DNA from: Delphinus delphis
Lineage: Eukaryota; Chordata; Mammalia; Artiodactyla; Delphinidae
Assembly (NCBI RefSeq): GCF_949987515.2
Contig: NC_082687.1
Location: 122,803,838 to 122,867,837, forward strand
Length of the DNA: 64,000 nt
Direction of reading: 5' to 3'
Positions 12,550 through 23,751 of the stretch are shown here, piece by piece. Every line of letters begins with the position of its first letter. The first letter of the stretch is position 1. The notes below the pieces were generated by a model, which saw only the letters and a program-made list of their open reading frames with translations, had not been told where the DNA came from and made no database searches. A program made the translations under genes and the position numbers.

Positions 12550-12750
12550 ATTGAGAGTCTCATTTCTAGAGCAAGATAGCCAGGGTTCATATTTCTTTGT
12601 CTCAGTTTCTTTATCTTCAAAATTGGGATAATAATAGTACTTACCCAACTGGATTACCTTTAAGTATCTAAACAATTAGTGCCCATGAAGTGATGTGCTC
12701 AGAGCAGTGCTTAGCACTTAATAAACACTTAATAAATGTATTTTTCTCAA
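12550..12750 (+). repeat. MIR SINE relic
   Basis: MIR order visible: 'tcagtttctttatcttcaaa', 'gggataataatagtactta', 'agcagtgcttagcac' and 'cttaataaatgta'. Confidence 0.85.
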
Positions 12751-13261
12751 CTTTTCCATTCCTTCTGCCAAATTCCTAGTTCATACCTCAGATTTTGAGT
12801 GCTACAGCTCTAAGATCTGAGAGAAAACAAGAATGGATTCCTGCTTTCATTTTACAGAACAGGGACTTAGAACCAGAAAATAATACAGATTGTATAGAGT
12901 TTCATCTTGAGGAAATAAAGCCCCAGTCTCTTGGGGCCAAACTTTATTCACTGTCTCCCTTCTCTGGCCTCTCTTCATTCTAGTCCATCCTACACTATTG
13001 AGAGCCTTAAAAGATTGTTTTCGATTAAAACAAGATTAGTGGTTTCTTGGCCATACAATTCAATGTGTGTTACAACTGAGATTCTCCAACATACACCCAT
13101 AATCTAATACTTTAGCTTGATTTTTCTTCTTTTATTTTAGATTTAAACTCTCCACACTACCAAATTGGTCAAAATAATCCCTGTCTTTGGTTCTTACAGT
13201 GCTTATTGCAAGCCTCCATTTAGTGCTTGATTTGTTTAATACCTTTTCATGTTGAACCAGA

Positions 13262-13470
13262 AGGAGCATGAGCTCAGAGTCAGGCAGACTAGGGTTTGAA
13301 ATCCACGCTCACACTTACAGTGTGACTCTGCATAAGTTACCTAGCATCTCGGAACCCCGTGTCTTCATTTGAGGAATAGTATCTCATGGAGCTGTGAATT
13401 GAAGCGAGAGAATGCATACTCAGTGCTGTCACTAGGCCTGGCACAGAGCAAGCCTTTAGCAAACCTCTGG
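13262..13470 (+). repeat. MIR SINE relic
   Basis: MIR signals 'gtgtgactctgcataagtta', 'gaggaatagtatctcatgg' and 'cctggcacagagcaag', preceded by 'agagtcaggcagac'. Confidence 0.82.
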
Positions 13471-13527
13471 TTATGTGGTTAATAGTATTAGCATCATTCG
13501 TATTTTCCATGTGTATATTTTAAGAAT

Positions 13528-13692
13528 TAAAAAACATATAAATACTGAAGGTTGAGATTTGTTGTGTTATTTAATGGAGTGAATGGTATATATAAATACT
13601 GAAGGTTGAGATTCATTGTTATATAAATACTGAAATATACATATAAATACTGAAGGTTGCGATTTGTTGTTATTTAATGGAGTGAATGGTGA
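13528..13692. repeat. Imperfect tandem repeat (minisatellite-like)
   Basis: The segment 'ataaatactgaaggttg' recurs three times (about 13538, 13592, 13642), with a fourth partial 'ataaatactgaa' near 13623. Two copies are followed by 'ttatttaatggagtgaatgg'. It ends about 165 bp before the next exon. Confidence 0.85.
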
Positions 13693-13857
13693 AAGACTAG
13701 GTAATACCCTACTCTGGCTTGTTACCTTTTGAAATCTTACAGTATCATGTGAAATTAAGCCCCAAAGCTTCACTTTGTCAAATACGTATTCAGCACAAGG
13801 AGTGGTACTCTTGGTGTTCTATTTCTAGCAGTTCAGATACTCATCTTTTTTTCCTAG

Positions 13858-14119
13858 GGTGCAAATGCTCTTGTCACATACACAATCATTAGTGGAGCCG
13901 ATGACAGTTTCCGAATTGACCCTGAATCTGGAGATCTGATAGCTACCAAGAGGTTGGACAGGGAACGCCGTTCCAAATATTCCTTGCTGGTTCGTGCAGA
14001 TGACGGCCTTCAGTCCTCAGATATGAGAATAAATATCACTGTCAGCGATGTGAATGACCACACACCCAAGTTCTCCAGGCCTGTGTACTCTTTTGACATC
14101 CCAGAAGACACTACCCCAG
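13858..14119 (+). CDS. FAT4: FAT4 coding exon (probably exon 3): most of EC17 and start of EC18
   Basis: This 262-nt exon starts in phase 0 after 'ttttcctag' and ends one base into a glycine codon before 'gtaggt'. It carries the body of EC17, with the GANALVTY strand, FRIDPESGDL, the LDRE motif and a RADDG calcium motif. The linker is SDVNDHTPKF, where the last asparagine of the usual DxNDN box is histidine. EC18 then starts with SFDIPEDTTPG. A roughly 160-bp minisatellite-like duplication and MIR relics lie just upstream in the intron. The exon is certain as cadherin coding sequence; the EC number depends on the 34-repeat assumption. Confidence 0.93.
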
Positions 14120-14442
14120 GTAGGTGGCACGCCCATAAGTGTATTGGCAAGGATCACCTTTGACTACAATTATGGACTATGTTTTGGCTACTCTTAAATT
14201 GTGACCAGTTTTTACCATATGCTACCAAGTATAAATGCTGGATTTTGAAATATTTTAATTAACCATCTTCACTACAATTCCCAAACAAATTTCTAGACTT
14301 TTGAGAGCAAATGAAGGTAGCCAATCATCTGATTACTAATTACAGATATTTCTGTTTCTGAAAGTATTTGTGACATGCATTGTGGATTTTTCTGGCAACC
14401 ATAGTTTTGATAGCATTTTTCCACTTTAAAAACGTCTGATGT

Positions 14443-14515
14443 TCACTTTGTTATAAAGCGGAAACTAACACATCATTGTAAAGCAATTATACTCCAGTAA
14501 AGATTAAAAAAAAAA
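14443..14515 (+). mobile_element. Very short L1 3' tail insertion
   Basis: Only the last 73 bases of L1 with its A-tail ('ggaaactaacacatcattgt'), flanked by the exact direct repeat 'gtctgatgt' (14434-14442 and 14516-14524). Confidence 0.9.
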
Positions 14516-14559
14516 GTCTGATGTGAATATTTTGCTGTGCATAGAAAGAGCAAAGAAAA

Positions 14560-14750
14560 GCACATGAAAACCTGTCAATACTGGGTCTAACACTTACTAG
14601 CTGTGTGAACCAGGGCAGTGTATTCATTTCTCTTAGCTTCAGTTCATCCTGCTGTATATGGAAACGATTCCTGTTAGAATTAGGGTAAAACGTATATAAG
14701 TTTGCTAACATGGGGTTCGAGGATTAGCAGATGCTCAATAAATGTTAGTA
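14560..14750 (+). repeat. MIR SINE relic
   Basis: MIR core 'acacttactagctgtgtgaa', then 'tctcttagcttcagtt' and the tail 'gatgctcaataaatgttagt'. Confidence 0.87.
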
Positions 14751-15068
14751 AAATAGGAATCCTGAATTCCCACCTTGTCTATTTGAACATATTATGCTGT
14801 GACTGTTGAATTTGAGTACCCAAAATCCATGTAATTGGTGTGGGTATGCTTCCTTCCCACTATTGGAAATTCTTATCTAAAACTGAAATTGAATTCTGAA
14901 TTACATTTGGAGTGAGTTTGGAATAAGGCATATGTTTTAGAAACTCATTTGACAGAGGAGTGAAACATTTATAGAAGCCTACTTCTCACTACAGTCCCCA
15001 AGATGAGTTACGCATGTCCTTCATGTAATTCCCATTACGTTTCTTTCTCGCCTTAATTCTAGCAATGG

Positions 15069-15634
15069 TCATGATACTGACCAGGGTTCATGGCCTTCCC
15101 CAATCAATAGAAATTGACTAGAAGCCAGACAAGAAATTCAGGCTAGGCTTTATTGGGGCCCCTGCCCCAGCAGGAAGGAGCAAAAACAAGTAACAGGTTC
15201 CCTTGCTCACTCGGCAAGCTGGTTCCTTATGTGGGGTCAAGGTAGGGGTGTGCCCAGGGGTCGGGACAGAGGGGTGGCTTAGGTGTTCTGCCCACCTGTT
15301 TGTGGTACTGAGTGCAGGGGGCATGCGCAGTACTCTGCTTTTGCTCCCAACACCCAGTTTTTGCTCCTGGCTCTTCAGAAGTGGCAGTTGGTTTTTTTGG
15401 TCTTTTTTTATCTCTTGGTCCAGAATTTGCCCCAACTGGGCATGCACAGTTATTTTCAGTCCCATATAGTTTCTCTGTATTTGTTTTGCTTGAGGAGAGG
15501 TGTGTGCTGGTGTAAGCCCTGCAGCACTGCAGCAAATGGCCCCAGGTCCCAGCCTGTCTCGGTCATATGAGCTGTCAACTGGTATCCCCTCAGCATAAGT
15601 TTGTATTATTGCTTGGAATTCCCAGTTCCTGACA
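15069..15634 (-). mobile_element. Solo LTR of an endogenous retrovirus
   Basis: On the minus strand a 566-bp unit begins 'tgtcaggaactgggaattcc'. It carries an AATAAA signal (15149-15154) downstream of a GC-rich segment and ends near 'gtatcatga'. No retroviral coding sequence adjoins it, so it looks like a solo LTR left by recombination. The direct repeat 'ctagcaatgg' borders it (15059-15068 and 15635-15644), longer than the usual 4-6 bp. The family is not identified. Confidence 0.75.
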
Positions 15635-15971
15635 CTAGCAATGGGCCCCAATATATGCTCATTGAATTCATCAATATGTTTATGGATTGGTAGTGCCAGG
15701 TAGAAAAATAATGTCCGAAGTAGTGTTCATTCCCCAGAACATTTACATTGCAACATAAGATCTACTGGATATCTAATACGCTATACATTTTGATACTATT
15801 TGGGAATGTTGGTATCGGGTGTTAATGTAGAAATCTACAGAATGTTGTGTTCATTATATTTTCATAGTACTTCTCTAGTTAAAATACTGTAGAAATAAAA
15901 TTTTTGTTATCATAAGTATTCTCTTAGCAATACCCTGTCCCATTAATTTTAGACTCTTATTTTTCTGATAG

Positions 15972-16322
15972 GTTCTTTGGTAGCAGCTATTTTAGCTACA
16001 GACGATGACTCTGGTGTGAATGGAGAAATTACATATATTGTAAATGAAGACGATGAAGATGGCACATTTTTCCTGAATCCAGTTACCGGAGTCTTTAATT
16101 TGACTCGAATATTAGATTATGAAGCACAGCAATATTATATTCTCACTGTTCGAGCTGAAGATGGTGGGGGACAATTTACTACCATTAGGGTTTATTTCAA
16201 TATACTAGATGTAAATGATAACCCACCCATTTTCAGCTTGGATTCATACAGCACATCTTTAATGGAGAATCTACCTCTAGGATCTACTGTTCTTGTGTTT
16301 AATGTTACTGACGCGGATGATG
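15972..16322 (+). CDS. FAT4: FAT4 coding exon (probably exon 4): EC18 body and start of EC19
   Basis: This 351-nt exon is flanked by 'ttctgatag' and 'gtatgt'. It is phase 1 at both ends, so skipping it would keep the reading frame. It encodes most of EC18: ATDDDSGVNGE calcium motif, FFLNPVTGVF, LDYE in place of LDRE, and RAEDGG. The linker LDVNDNPPIF is fully canonical. EC19 starts with SLMENLPLGS and NVTDADD. A possible N-glycosylation site (NVT) lies in EC19. The solo LTR in the preceding intron ends about 340 bp upstream and does not touch the splice signals. Confidence 0.93.
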
Positions 16323-16762
16323 GTATGTACTTTATTTTATATACTTAAACTTTGTATCATCAGCTTCATTTCGTGTTTCTTTACTGTGTGCAGCTGTCAC
16401 AAAATTGCATTTTGTAAGTATAGGTCCAAAGTTGAGGAATAGATTATAATTTAACTATAGAGGATGAAAAGATTAAGTATTTTGTTAGTTAATTTCTTAT
16501 TTATAACAGTTACACTGCATGCATTGTTATCATCTTATAAGCTTTTTAAACTTTATCTTTCTTTTTTTCTCCCTAACTGTATGACACTATTGCAGGTTAG
16601 CAATGTAGAAGTCATAAAACAGCTTTTTGGCAGGTTTATGTCAGATAAATAACTATTTGCTTACATATATTCTTTTAACATGAAAAGGATAAAATATGGA
16701 TGCAAAAGGAAAACCAAAGTCTCAAAAAATACTTAAGAATGCATGATTAGTTTTATGTTTCT

Positions 16763-16958
16763 TTTTGCGGTATGCGGGCCTCTCACCGCTGTGGCCTCTC
16801 CCACTGTGGAGCACAGGCTCGGGACGCGCAGGCTCAGCGGCCATGGCCCACGGGCCCAGCCGCTCTGCAGCATGTGGGATCTTCCCGGACCGGGGCACGA
16901 ACCCGTGTCCCCTGCATCGGCAGGCGGACTCTCAACCACTGCGCCACCAGGGAAGCCC
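16763..16958 (-). mobile_element. CHR SINE (cetacean type)
   Basis: Reverse complement of the CHR SINE, from 'tttttgcggtatgcgggcct' to 'ccaccagggaagcc'. A target duplication 'tagttttat(g/a)tttct' lies at 16748-16762 and 16959-16973. Confidence 0.95.
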
Positions 16959-17684
16959 TAGTTTTATATTTCTGACTGAAAATTGCTCAGAGTATTTTAG
17001 CAAGCTTTCATGCTTTGTCTCAAAGGACAGTCTCAGATCTCTTTAATTTATGCTATATAATCCAGTTGAGATTTTACATTAAATCTAGACTTTATAATGT
17101 TTGATTTTTGCTTGATTTTTATTTATTTATTTGAAAAACTTTATTTTAAAATAGGACTCCCTTGGTCTTTCTTCTAAGACTAACTTGTATATACAAATAC
17201 CAGATAATATAGGCTCAGAGATAACATTGTATAGATTATCAGTCTTTAACTAAACTGTTTGGAAAGTTAGTACCTTGTTTTCCCTTCCACTGGATGCAGC
17301 TAAATGTTCATTCAGTTGAGAAAACAAGGGACATTATTTTAAGAGGAAATGGGTCTCTAGCCCAAGGATATGCCTCATGACATAGGCATATCAACCTTAA
17401 TTTAGAATTTCCTGGTTCTTGCTGACTTAAATGATTTATGTAATCTCAGAGTACCATTCTATCTCAACATTCTGCTCTATACTTAGTTTCCTTTCAGGAG
17501 TGTCCAGAATTGCCACTTAGAAAGGTATGAGAGGCAAAGAGCACAGTATTTTTAATTCATGAGAATGCTTTCTTTAGAATTCATTAAGTACATTTTGAAG
17601 TTTTCCCCTCTTATTTAAGCACAGTTAATATTGGACACATAAATATACCTAAAATAGAAGTGCCTATAATGTTAGTTCTAGAAA

Positions 17685-18150
17685 TTGCTAATAATATTAG
17701 TAACAATAACCGACAATTGTCAAATACAGGTTGTCCCTTTGTATCTGCAGGGGATTGGTTCCAGGACCCCTACTGGTACCAAGATCCAAGATGCTCAAAT
17801 CCTTTATGTAAAGTGGTGTAGTATTTGCATATAATCTATGCACATCCTCCCATATAGATTACTAGATTAGTTATAATACCTAATACAATATAAATGCTAT
17901 GTAAATAGTTGCCAGTGCATGGAAAATTCAAGTTTTTCTTTTTGGAAATGTTTGGAATCTTTCTTTCCCAAATATTTTTGATCCATGGTGGTTGAATCCG
18001 TGGATGGGGAACCAGCAAATGTGATGGGCCACCTGTCCTTAGTATGTACCCAGTCCTGGCCTAAGAACATTGCTCAGTCTATTTCATGTACATCAGCCCA
18101 GCTCTGTAATTGTCTACCATTAGGCTTTATACACAACTGAGGTTAATCTT
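17685..18150 (-). repeat. MIR SINE relic split by a DNA transposon
   Basis: Left part 'ataatattagtaacaataac' (17690s) and right part 'tagtatgtacccagtcctgg', 'cctaagaacattgctcag' (18040-18085) together give reverse MIR order. The MER2-like element lies between them. Confidence 0.65.
17727..18035 (+). mobile_element. MER2-like (Tigger-type) DNA transposon
   Basis: A 309-bp element with ends 'caggttgtccctttgtatct' and, inverted, 'caggtggcccatc', preceded by TA. The interior 'gtagtatttgcatataatct' and 'atgcacatcctccc' fits MER2 as I remember it. Non-autonomous. Confidence 0.78.
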
Positions 18151-19465
18151 TATTTTGGATGTTGATTTCTCTATTATTATTGATATAAACTTAATTAATT
18201 TACCTGATCTCTGGATATGAACTTTTTTTATTGGTTCCAACTTTTCTGTAGTGAAGAATTATCTGCCAGGTTTCATTGTGACTTATTTATTAGGTATTAG
18301 AGAGAGTCCATTGTATCATAGGATTGTGTGCAGCTCTAAAGTAAATTTCATTTATCCTCACACCTTGATTGCAGGGAACTGGGAAAATAGCAAATAAGAC
18401 ACTTTTTTGTGTGTGAAAGCTGCTGGAATAATCCATGTAAGCATATGCAGAGAAATGTGTTAACCATTGACTTCAAGTTACTTTTTATGGATTTTTTTTT
18501 TTGCCTTTAATTGTGTTAGGTAAAAGTTTCAAGCTACATTTTTCCATTGTTTTAGTTTAGAATACTTTTATCAGTGTAATTTCCTGTACTTTGACCTAAA
18601 ATATAGGACACAGTTTCTAATCTCTCTGAATTACAGGGATCATGATAAGACTGTACAAGGGTAACCGTCTTTGTTTAAAACTGCCAACTCAGTTATACTA
18701 AATAGTTCTCAACATATTTCACAAACAATATTATTTGCTAATTAGACTTTCTAATTAGCAAATTTATTAGCAAATTTATTTTAATCTCTGATCAAGAGTT
18801 TTCAGATGAGAGAATATTGTCATCTTAAATGAAGACATTTTATATGGAAATAAATTTAACATTTTCTGTTACTTATATCTAAATTCTCTAATTTTAACCT
18901 AAAATTTTAGATTACATACCATTTAATAAGAATAAAGCAAATATTTTACTGTGTTCACAAGATAAGTAGCACATGTATTAAGCTCAAGGTTTTCATGCAT
19001 ACAGTTAAGAAAGTATTATATTGAGGCAAAGTATTATAAAATGGAAGTTTCATGGAAATATCCTGGCTTTGATAATTATTACATTATCCTAGAAATAAAT
19101 TCATAAACTCTTCAAAATATTGGGGAGTTGTAGAGTCATAAAGCAATTGTAATTATTGCTGAATAAATTTACTGATATATGCTTGGTACACAATGCAGAT
19201 CATTTGACCTGTAAATGGGTTTCATATTCCAGTGACCTGATGACCTTGTTGGAACTGCTTCATAAAAGTGAATGCTATTTGCAAGAGTTCCATGTGTTAC
19301 AGCTGTACGATAAGTTGACAAATACTAGTTCATCATAGAAATAATTAGACAACATTTATGGATTGTGAATAAATATACACATTTCATAGTAGAGCTACAT
19401 ACCTATAGTTATATGCTATATTTCCTGGAACTAAATTATTCTTAAGATTGAAATAAAAATCAACC

Positions 19466-19508
19466 AAAAAAAAAAAAAAAAACCCTAACACAACCACACA
19501 CACACAAT
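19466..19508. repeat. A-run and CA-rich low-complexity sequence
   Basis: About 18 consecutive A's followed by 'acacaaccacacacacac'. Confidence 0.85.
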
Positions 19509-20121
19509 AAAGCTGCCAAAAAGAAAGAAAGAGTCATGTAAATAAACTGCTTTCAGAACATTGAACACAAGTGGTTAGAAATATGAACTTTTCTAAGCTT
19601 AAAAATCTGGTGCTATGAAAGCCCACTAAATTCAAGCTTAATATTTATTACTTCCACCATCCACCTACTCCACTAAACGTTTTCCCTAAAAAGGAGGCTC
19701 TCCTGCTGTTTACAAGGCTATAAAATCTTGGTATCATATTCTCTTTTTGCCTCTGCAAGTTAATTGTTTACTCCAGGAAGTAGCATACACAGTGGACCAA
19801 GGGCGTTCAGATCCTTGATTTAATTACTTGCATTCCAGTTGATTTATGTAGAAATGTTAGGCCATCACTTTGTAGCCATCTGTAATTTTGTAAGTATTTT
19901 AAATTTCTTTTTATCTTGGGCATGAAAGGTTTTATATGCTTACAAAGAAGTATATCTCTGCTTGTTGGTATTATTTTTATCCAGATGTCATCATAACTTT
20001 TTTTCATCATAACTTTTAATTGTGTATGAATTTGTGCCTCAAAGAATAGGAATTAAATATTTACTGATGGAGTTAGCCATAGGAAAGACAAAAAATTTCC
20101 TTAGAGAGTAATTCTATTTAA

Positions 20122-20172
20122 AAATATATCAAATATATATATATATAATATATATATATATGGGTATATATA
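20122..20172. repeat. AT-rich microsatellite
   Basis: Alternating AT/TA runs with few interruptions. Confidence 0.9.
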
Positions 20173-21305
20173 TCTTTAAAATCAAATTGCTTTCTAAGTA
20201 ATATATACATATATTGCACCAGTTGATGAAACTTTTTATCTTTGCATCAGTTGATAGAACTTTTCTTCCCCCAAACCTGTGGAATTTTAAGTCAAAGAGT
20301 TGAAGTAGGCTCTTGACCTTGTTCTATCCAGATCTTAAACTTCTCTTTATCTCCTGCTGGTGAATTGAGCTGTGGCCTCCGTTAGCTTTATTTATTCATA
20401 TTTTTCCTGATCCTCAGACTCCTAAGTATTTGGAAGTTTATAACCTCTGCTTTGTTCTCTTGTGAATAGTCTTAAATAAACTACAAAGATTAAAAGCCAC
20501 AACTCTTAAATGAGGAGAAAAATCCTACCTTTTCAAAGATCTACTCAATCCTTGTTTATCCTAGAAATTTTTGTGAATAAGCCAGTTCCCGAAAGTTATC
20601 TCCATAAATATTTTTCTCTGCATCAACATATTGACAAAAGACATTAGATAAGAGACTATTAAATCACAGGAAAATAATAATTCTAGCCTTTTTTTTAAAA
20701 ATAGAGCAAGCAGACTTTACCTGGTAGAAAAAAAATCCTGTTACTCAACTAAACTTACCTTTATAAAGATTGTAATGAGTTTAAAGAAAAGGCAAAAGCA
20801 AACTCAAATATTCACAGAATCTTGAGAAAGAGTATTTTTCAAGAAATAAAAGAGGAAAAAGGTGATCCAATTGTTCTAGAAGACTTTTGGCAAAGAGTGG
20901 ACATCTTTTCTGACACCTGAATAGTTAAAATTAACTTCAGAAATATAGGAGCCATTTGTAAGCAGTTTTTGTAACTCAACAGATTTTCCCTAGCAGAAGA
21001 TCCCAGAGTACAGTATTTTTATTAAGGATGAGTTATCTAGATATACAATATGTTTCTTAGAAATTCTTATCCTATGGTTGCCCAACAGCTTTATGATAAA
21101 ATATAAAAGTACACATGACATTGTGCACCAGTGAAGAAAATGCTATTCTGGGGCAGAAAATATGATTTTTCTTTCTGTTTGCACTGCTTATCTGTTGTTT
21201 ACCTTTAAATTATTTACTAAACTAATAGGTTGATCCATTCTTCATATCATCTTTGTTAGAAGAATCTCTGCAATCATTTTATGAAATAAGGATTTATATA
21301 TAATT

Positions 21306-21485
21306 TTTTTTTTACATTTATTTTATATGGGACTATAGTTGATTACCAGTGTTGTATTAGTTTCAGGTGTACAGCAAAGTGATTCAGTTATACATATACA
21401 TGTATCTATTCATTTTCAAATTCTTTTCCCATTTAGGTTGTTACATAATATTAAGCAGAGTTCCCTGTGCTATACAGCAGGAAAA
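21306..21485 (-). mobile_element. L1 3' end, 5'-truncated
   Basis: A T-run followed by reverse L1 3' UTR ('gtacagcaaagtgattcagt', 'cagagttccctgtgctatac'). No clear target duplication found by eye. Confidence 0.88.
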
Positions 21486-22196
21486 ATAGATAAAATGTTA
21501 TCTAAAAATAGCCCCCAAATAGTGTGAACCTTTATATTTGGAGCCTTTTACTGCTAATGTTTCTTTCAAAAATTACTTTTAAAACACGGTGCATACACAT
21601 AATAAAATTTGAAAGAGAATTATTTTCTCAAAGGCCATTAGCCAGATGCTTAATAGGAATTAAAAAGTATTTATTGGTTCTGACAAGAAATGTAAAAGTA
21701 GACTTAAAGCATCCATGACTAATGCCATACATCAGAAAATTTTATTACCCTTCTCTGAAAATTGGTGTCGGCCTCAATAAATTACTAAAGTGATAAATGT
21801 TTGGCTAGTAGTATAGTGTGGCACTGTTAATGTTGAACTCTCAGGAATTATGTGACAGAAATAAGTAAATGTATAGAAAAATATCCGCTCTCTGGAATAT
21901 TGTTTTCCTCTTTATTTTTGTAATTTAGCATTTCAACACCATGGTAAATAGCCCGCAGTATATAGATCATTTGTTCACCAGATTGTAAACATCTTTTCAG
22001 ATCAGACGTTGACAAGGAAAGGATTATGGGTTATGTATTACTTATAAAGAAAATTAACTGTGGCTAAATCATCTGTAAGGTGTGTTTGGAGGCATCATAT
22101 ATCAAATGTGCAGTTTCATATCATAAAAGTTTTGGTGCAGTTTAGTTTGCAATCAGCACATATTTCAGAAAATTTAATTTTTCCCTTCCATTTCAG

Positions 22197-23119
22197 GCAT
22201 CAACTCCCAGTTGGCTTACAGCATTGCTTCTGGTGATAGCCTTGGGCAGTTTACAGTTGACAAGCATGGGATACTGAAAGTCCAGAAAGCTTTGGATCGG
22301 GAAAGTCAGTCCTTCTACAATCTGGTCGTTCAAGTGCACGACCTGCCACAGCTTCCAGCCTCGAGATTCACAAGCACTGCTCAAGTCTCCATTATTTTGT
22401 TGGATGTAAATGATAACCCACCAACATTTCTTTCCCCTAAATTGACATACATTCCAGAAAACACACCTATTGATACCATTGTTTTCAAAGCGCAAGCAAC
22501 TGACCCAGACAGCGGCCCAAATAGCTATATTGAGTACAACCTACTGAACCCTTCGGGAAACAAGTTCAGTATTGGGACCATTGATGGAGAAGTGAGGCTC
22601 ACTGGAGAACTGGATCGAGAAGAGGTTTCTAATTATACTCTAACAGTGGTGGCTACAGACAAAGGTCAACCATCTCTCTCTTCATCTACAGAGGTTGTAG
22701 TTATGGTACTTGACATCAACGATAATAACCCTGTTTTTGCACAGGCCGTGTATAAAGTGGAGATTGATGAAAATACACTCACTGGAACGGATATAATACA
22801 AGTATCCGCAGCAGATGGAGATGAAGGTACAAATGGACAGGTCCGCTACGGCATTATTGATGGTAATGCCAATCAGGAATTTCGGATCGACTCAGTCACA
22901 GGTGCAATCACTGTGGCTAAGCCCTTGGATAGAGAGAAGACCCCTACTTACTTTTTAACTGTTCAGGCCACAGATCGGGGCAGCACCCCCAGAACTGATA
23001 CCTCCACTGTCAGTGTTGTTCTACTGGATATTAATGATTTTGTTCCCATATTTGAGCTATCTCCATATTCTGTAAATGTCCCTGAGAATTTGGGGACACT
23101 ACCCAGAACAATTCTTCAG
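22197..23119 (+). CDS. FAT4: FAT4 coding exon (probably exon 5): EC19 to EC22 start
   Basis: This 923-nt exon is the second largest here. It begins after 'tccatttcag', one base into a Gly codon, and ends in phase 0 before 'gtcagt'. It encodes most of EC19, whole EC20 and EC21, and the first strands of EC22. Linkers in order are LDVNDNPPTF (about 22403-22432), LDINDNNPVF (about 22709-22738) and LDINDFVPIF (23024-23053). The third lacks the second asparagine of the calcium box. Each repeat has a good LDRE motif (LDRE, LDREE, LDREK) and DxD motifs such as ATDPDSG and AADGDEG. Reading on past the donor gives only five residues before a stop. Confidence 0.94.
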
Positions 23120-23751
23120 GTCAGTATATTTAAATAAAACAAATATTGTGTTCATTATAAGACTCTCATTTAATTAAAATGTACATGCTTCCCCCACTCT
23201 CTTCCTCTTTCTCATCCAAAAATGCTTACTTGCAGGTATAGCAAATCTTGAAAAGGACAGTTTTATGAAAATTATACCTAAGGACTTATTTATTTCCTTG
23301 TAGATTAAATATTGCATTTCAGTTATATTCTTTTGTGTTTACTCATGTTGCACATATTTATGCATTTGTGTATTTTTGAATTTTGTTTCACTATAACTAA
23401 TATCTGCACATGGTAAGAAAATAAAATGATGTAGAAGTTTGAAAACTTACAAATGTTGTTCTCCCTTCCCTCTTTACAAATCCAACTACTTGGATGAAAC
23501 TACTGTTAAAATTTTTTGTGAAGCCTTCCAAAAATTCAATGTATGGCTTTTATGCCTAGTTTTGCACAAATAATGCATAGTACTCTGTACCATTTTAATT
23601 TTTTGCTTGAAACTTACAAACATGTCTTTGAAACCTTTTAATATTGGAACATATGGCCCTACCTCATTATTTTTAATGATATACTTTATTTCATGATATA
23701 CATTTTGTTAGTTTTACTCGCATTCATGGTGTGTATTATTCTCTCCTGTAG
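23120..23751 (+). other. FAT4 intron, 632 bp
   Basis: A short AT-rich intron with a pyrimidine-rich 3' end. I recognise no repeat in it. Confidence 0.88.

Larger units (their letters stand above)
2370..13857 (+). other. FAT4 intron, 11.5 kb
   Basis: It holds a CHR/L1/CHR composite (3302-3790), an internally deleted L1 (5138-8570), a U6-L1 chimera (11163-11449), another L1 3' end (12019-12424), three MIR relics and a minisatellite next to the next exon. An AT-rich low-complexity patch lies at 2818-2873. Stretches 3800-5130 and 8590-10790 are AT-rich and show nothing I recognise. Confidence 0.85.
14120..15971 (+). other. FAT4 intron, 1.85 kb
   Basis: It contains a 73-bp L1 tail insertion (14443-14515), a MIR relic (14560-14750) and an antisense solo LTR (15069-15634). 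The remaining sequence is unremarkable. Confidence 0.85.
16323..22196 (+). other. FAT4 intron, 5.9 kb
   Basis: It contains an antisense CHR SINE (16763-16958), a MER2-like DNA transposon inside a MIR (17685-18150), an A-run at 19466-19483, an AT microsatellite (20122-20172) and an antisense L1 3' end (21306-21485). In 18150-20100 and 20200-21300 I see only AT-rich unique sequence. Confidence 0.85.

Noticed and set aside
13528..13692. CRISPR-like repeat array
   Set aside because: The host is a mammal. The units are imperfect tandem copies without unique spacers of constant length.
15118..15651. A 177-residue minus-strand open frame
   Set aside because: It lies almost entirely in the solo LTR, has no domain, and its ends follow the LTR rather than a gene.
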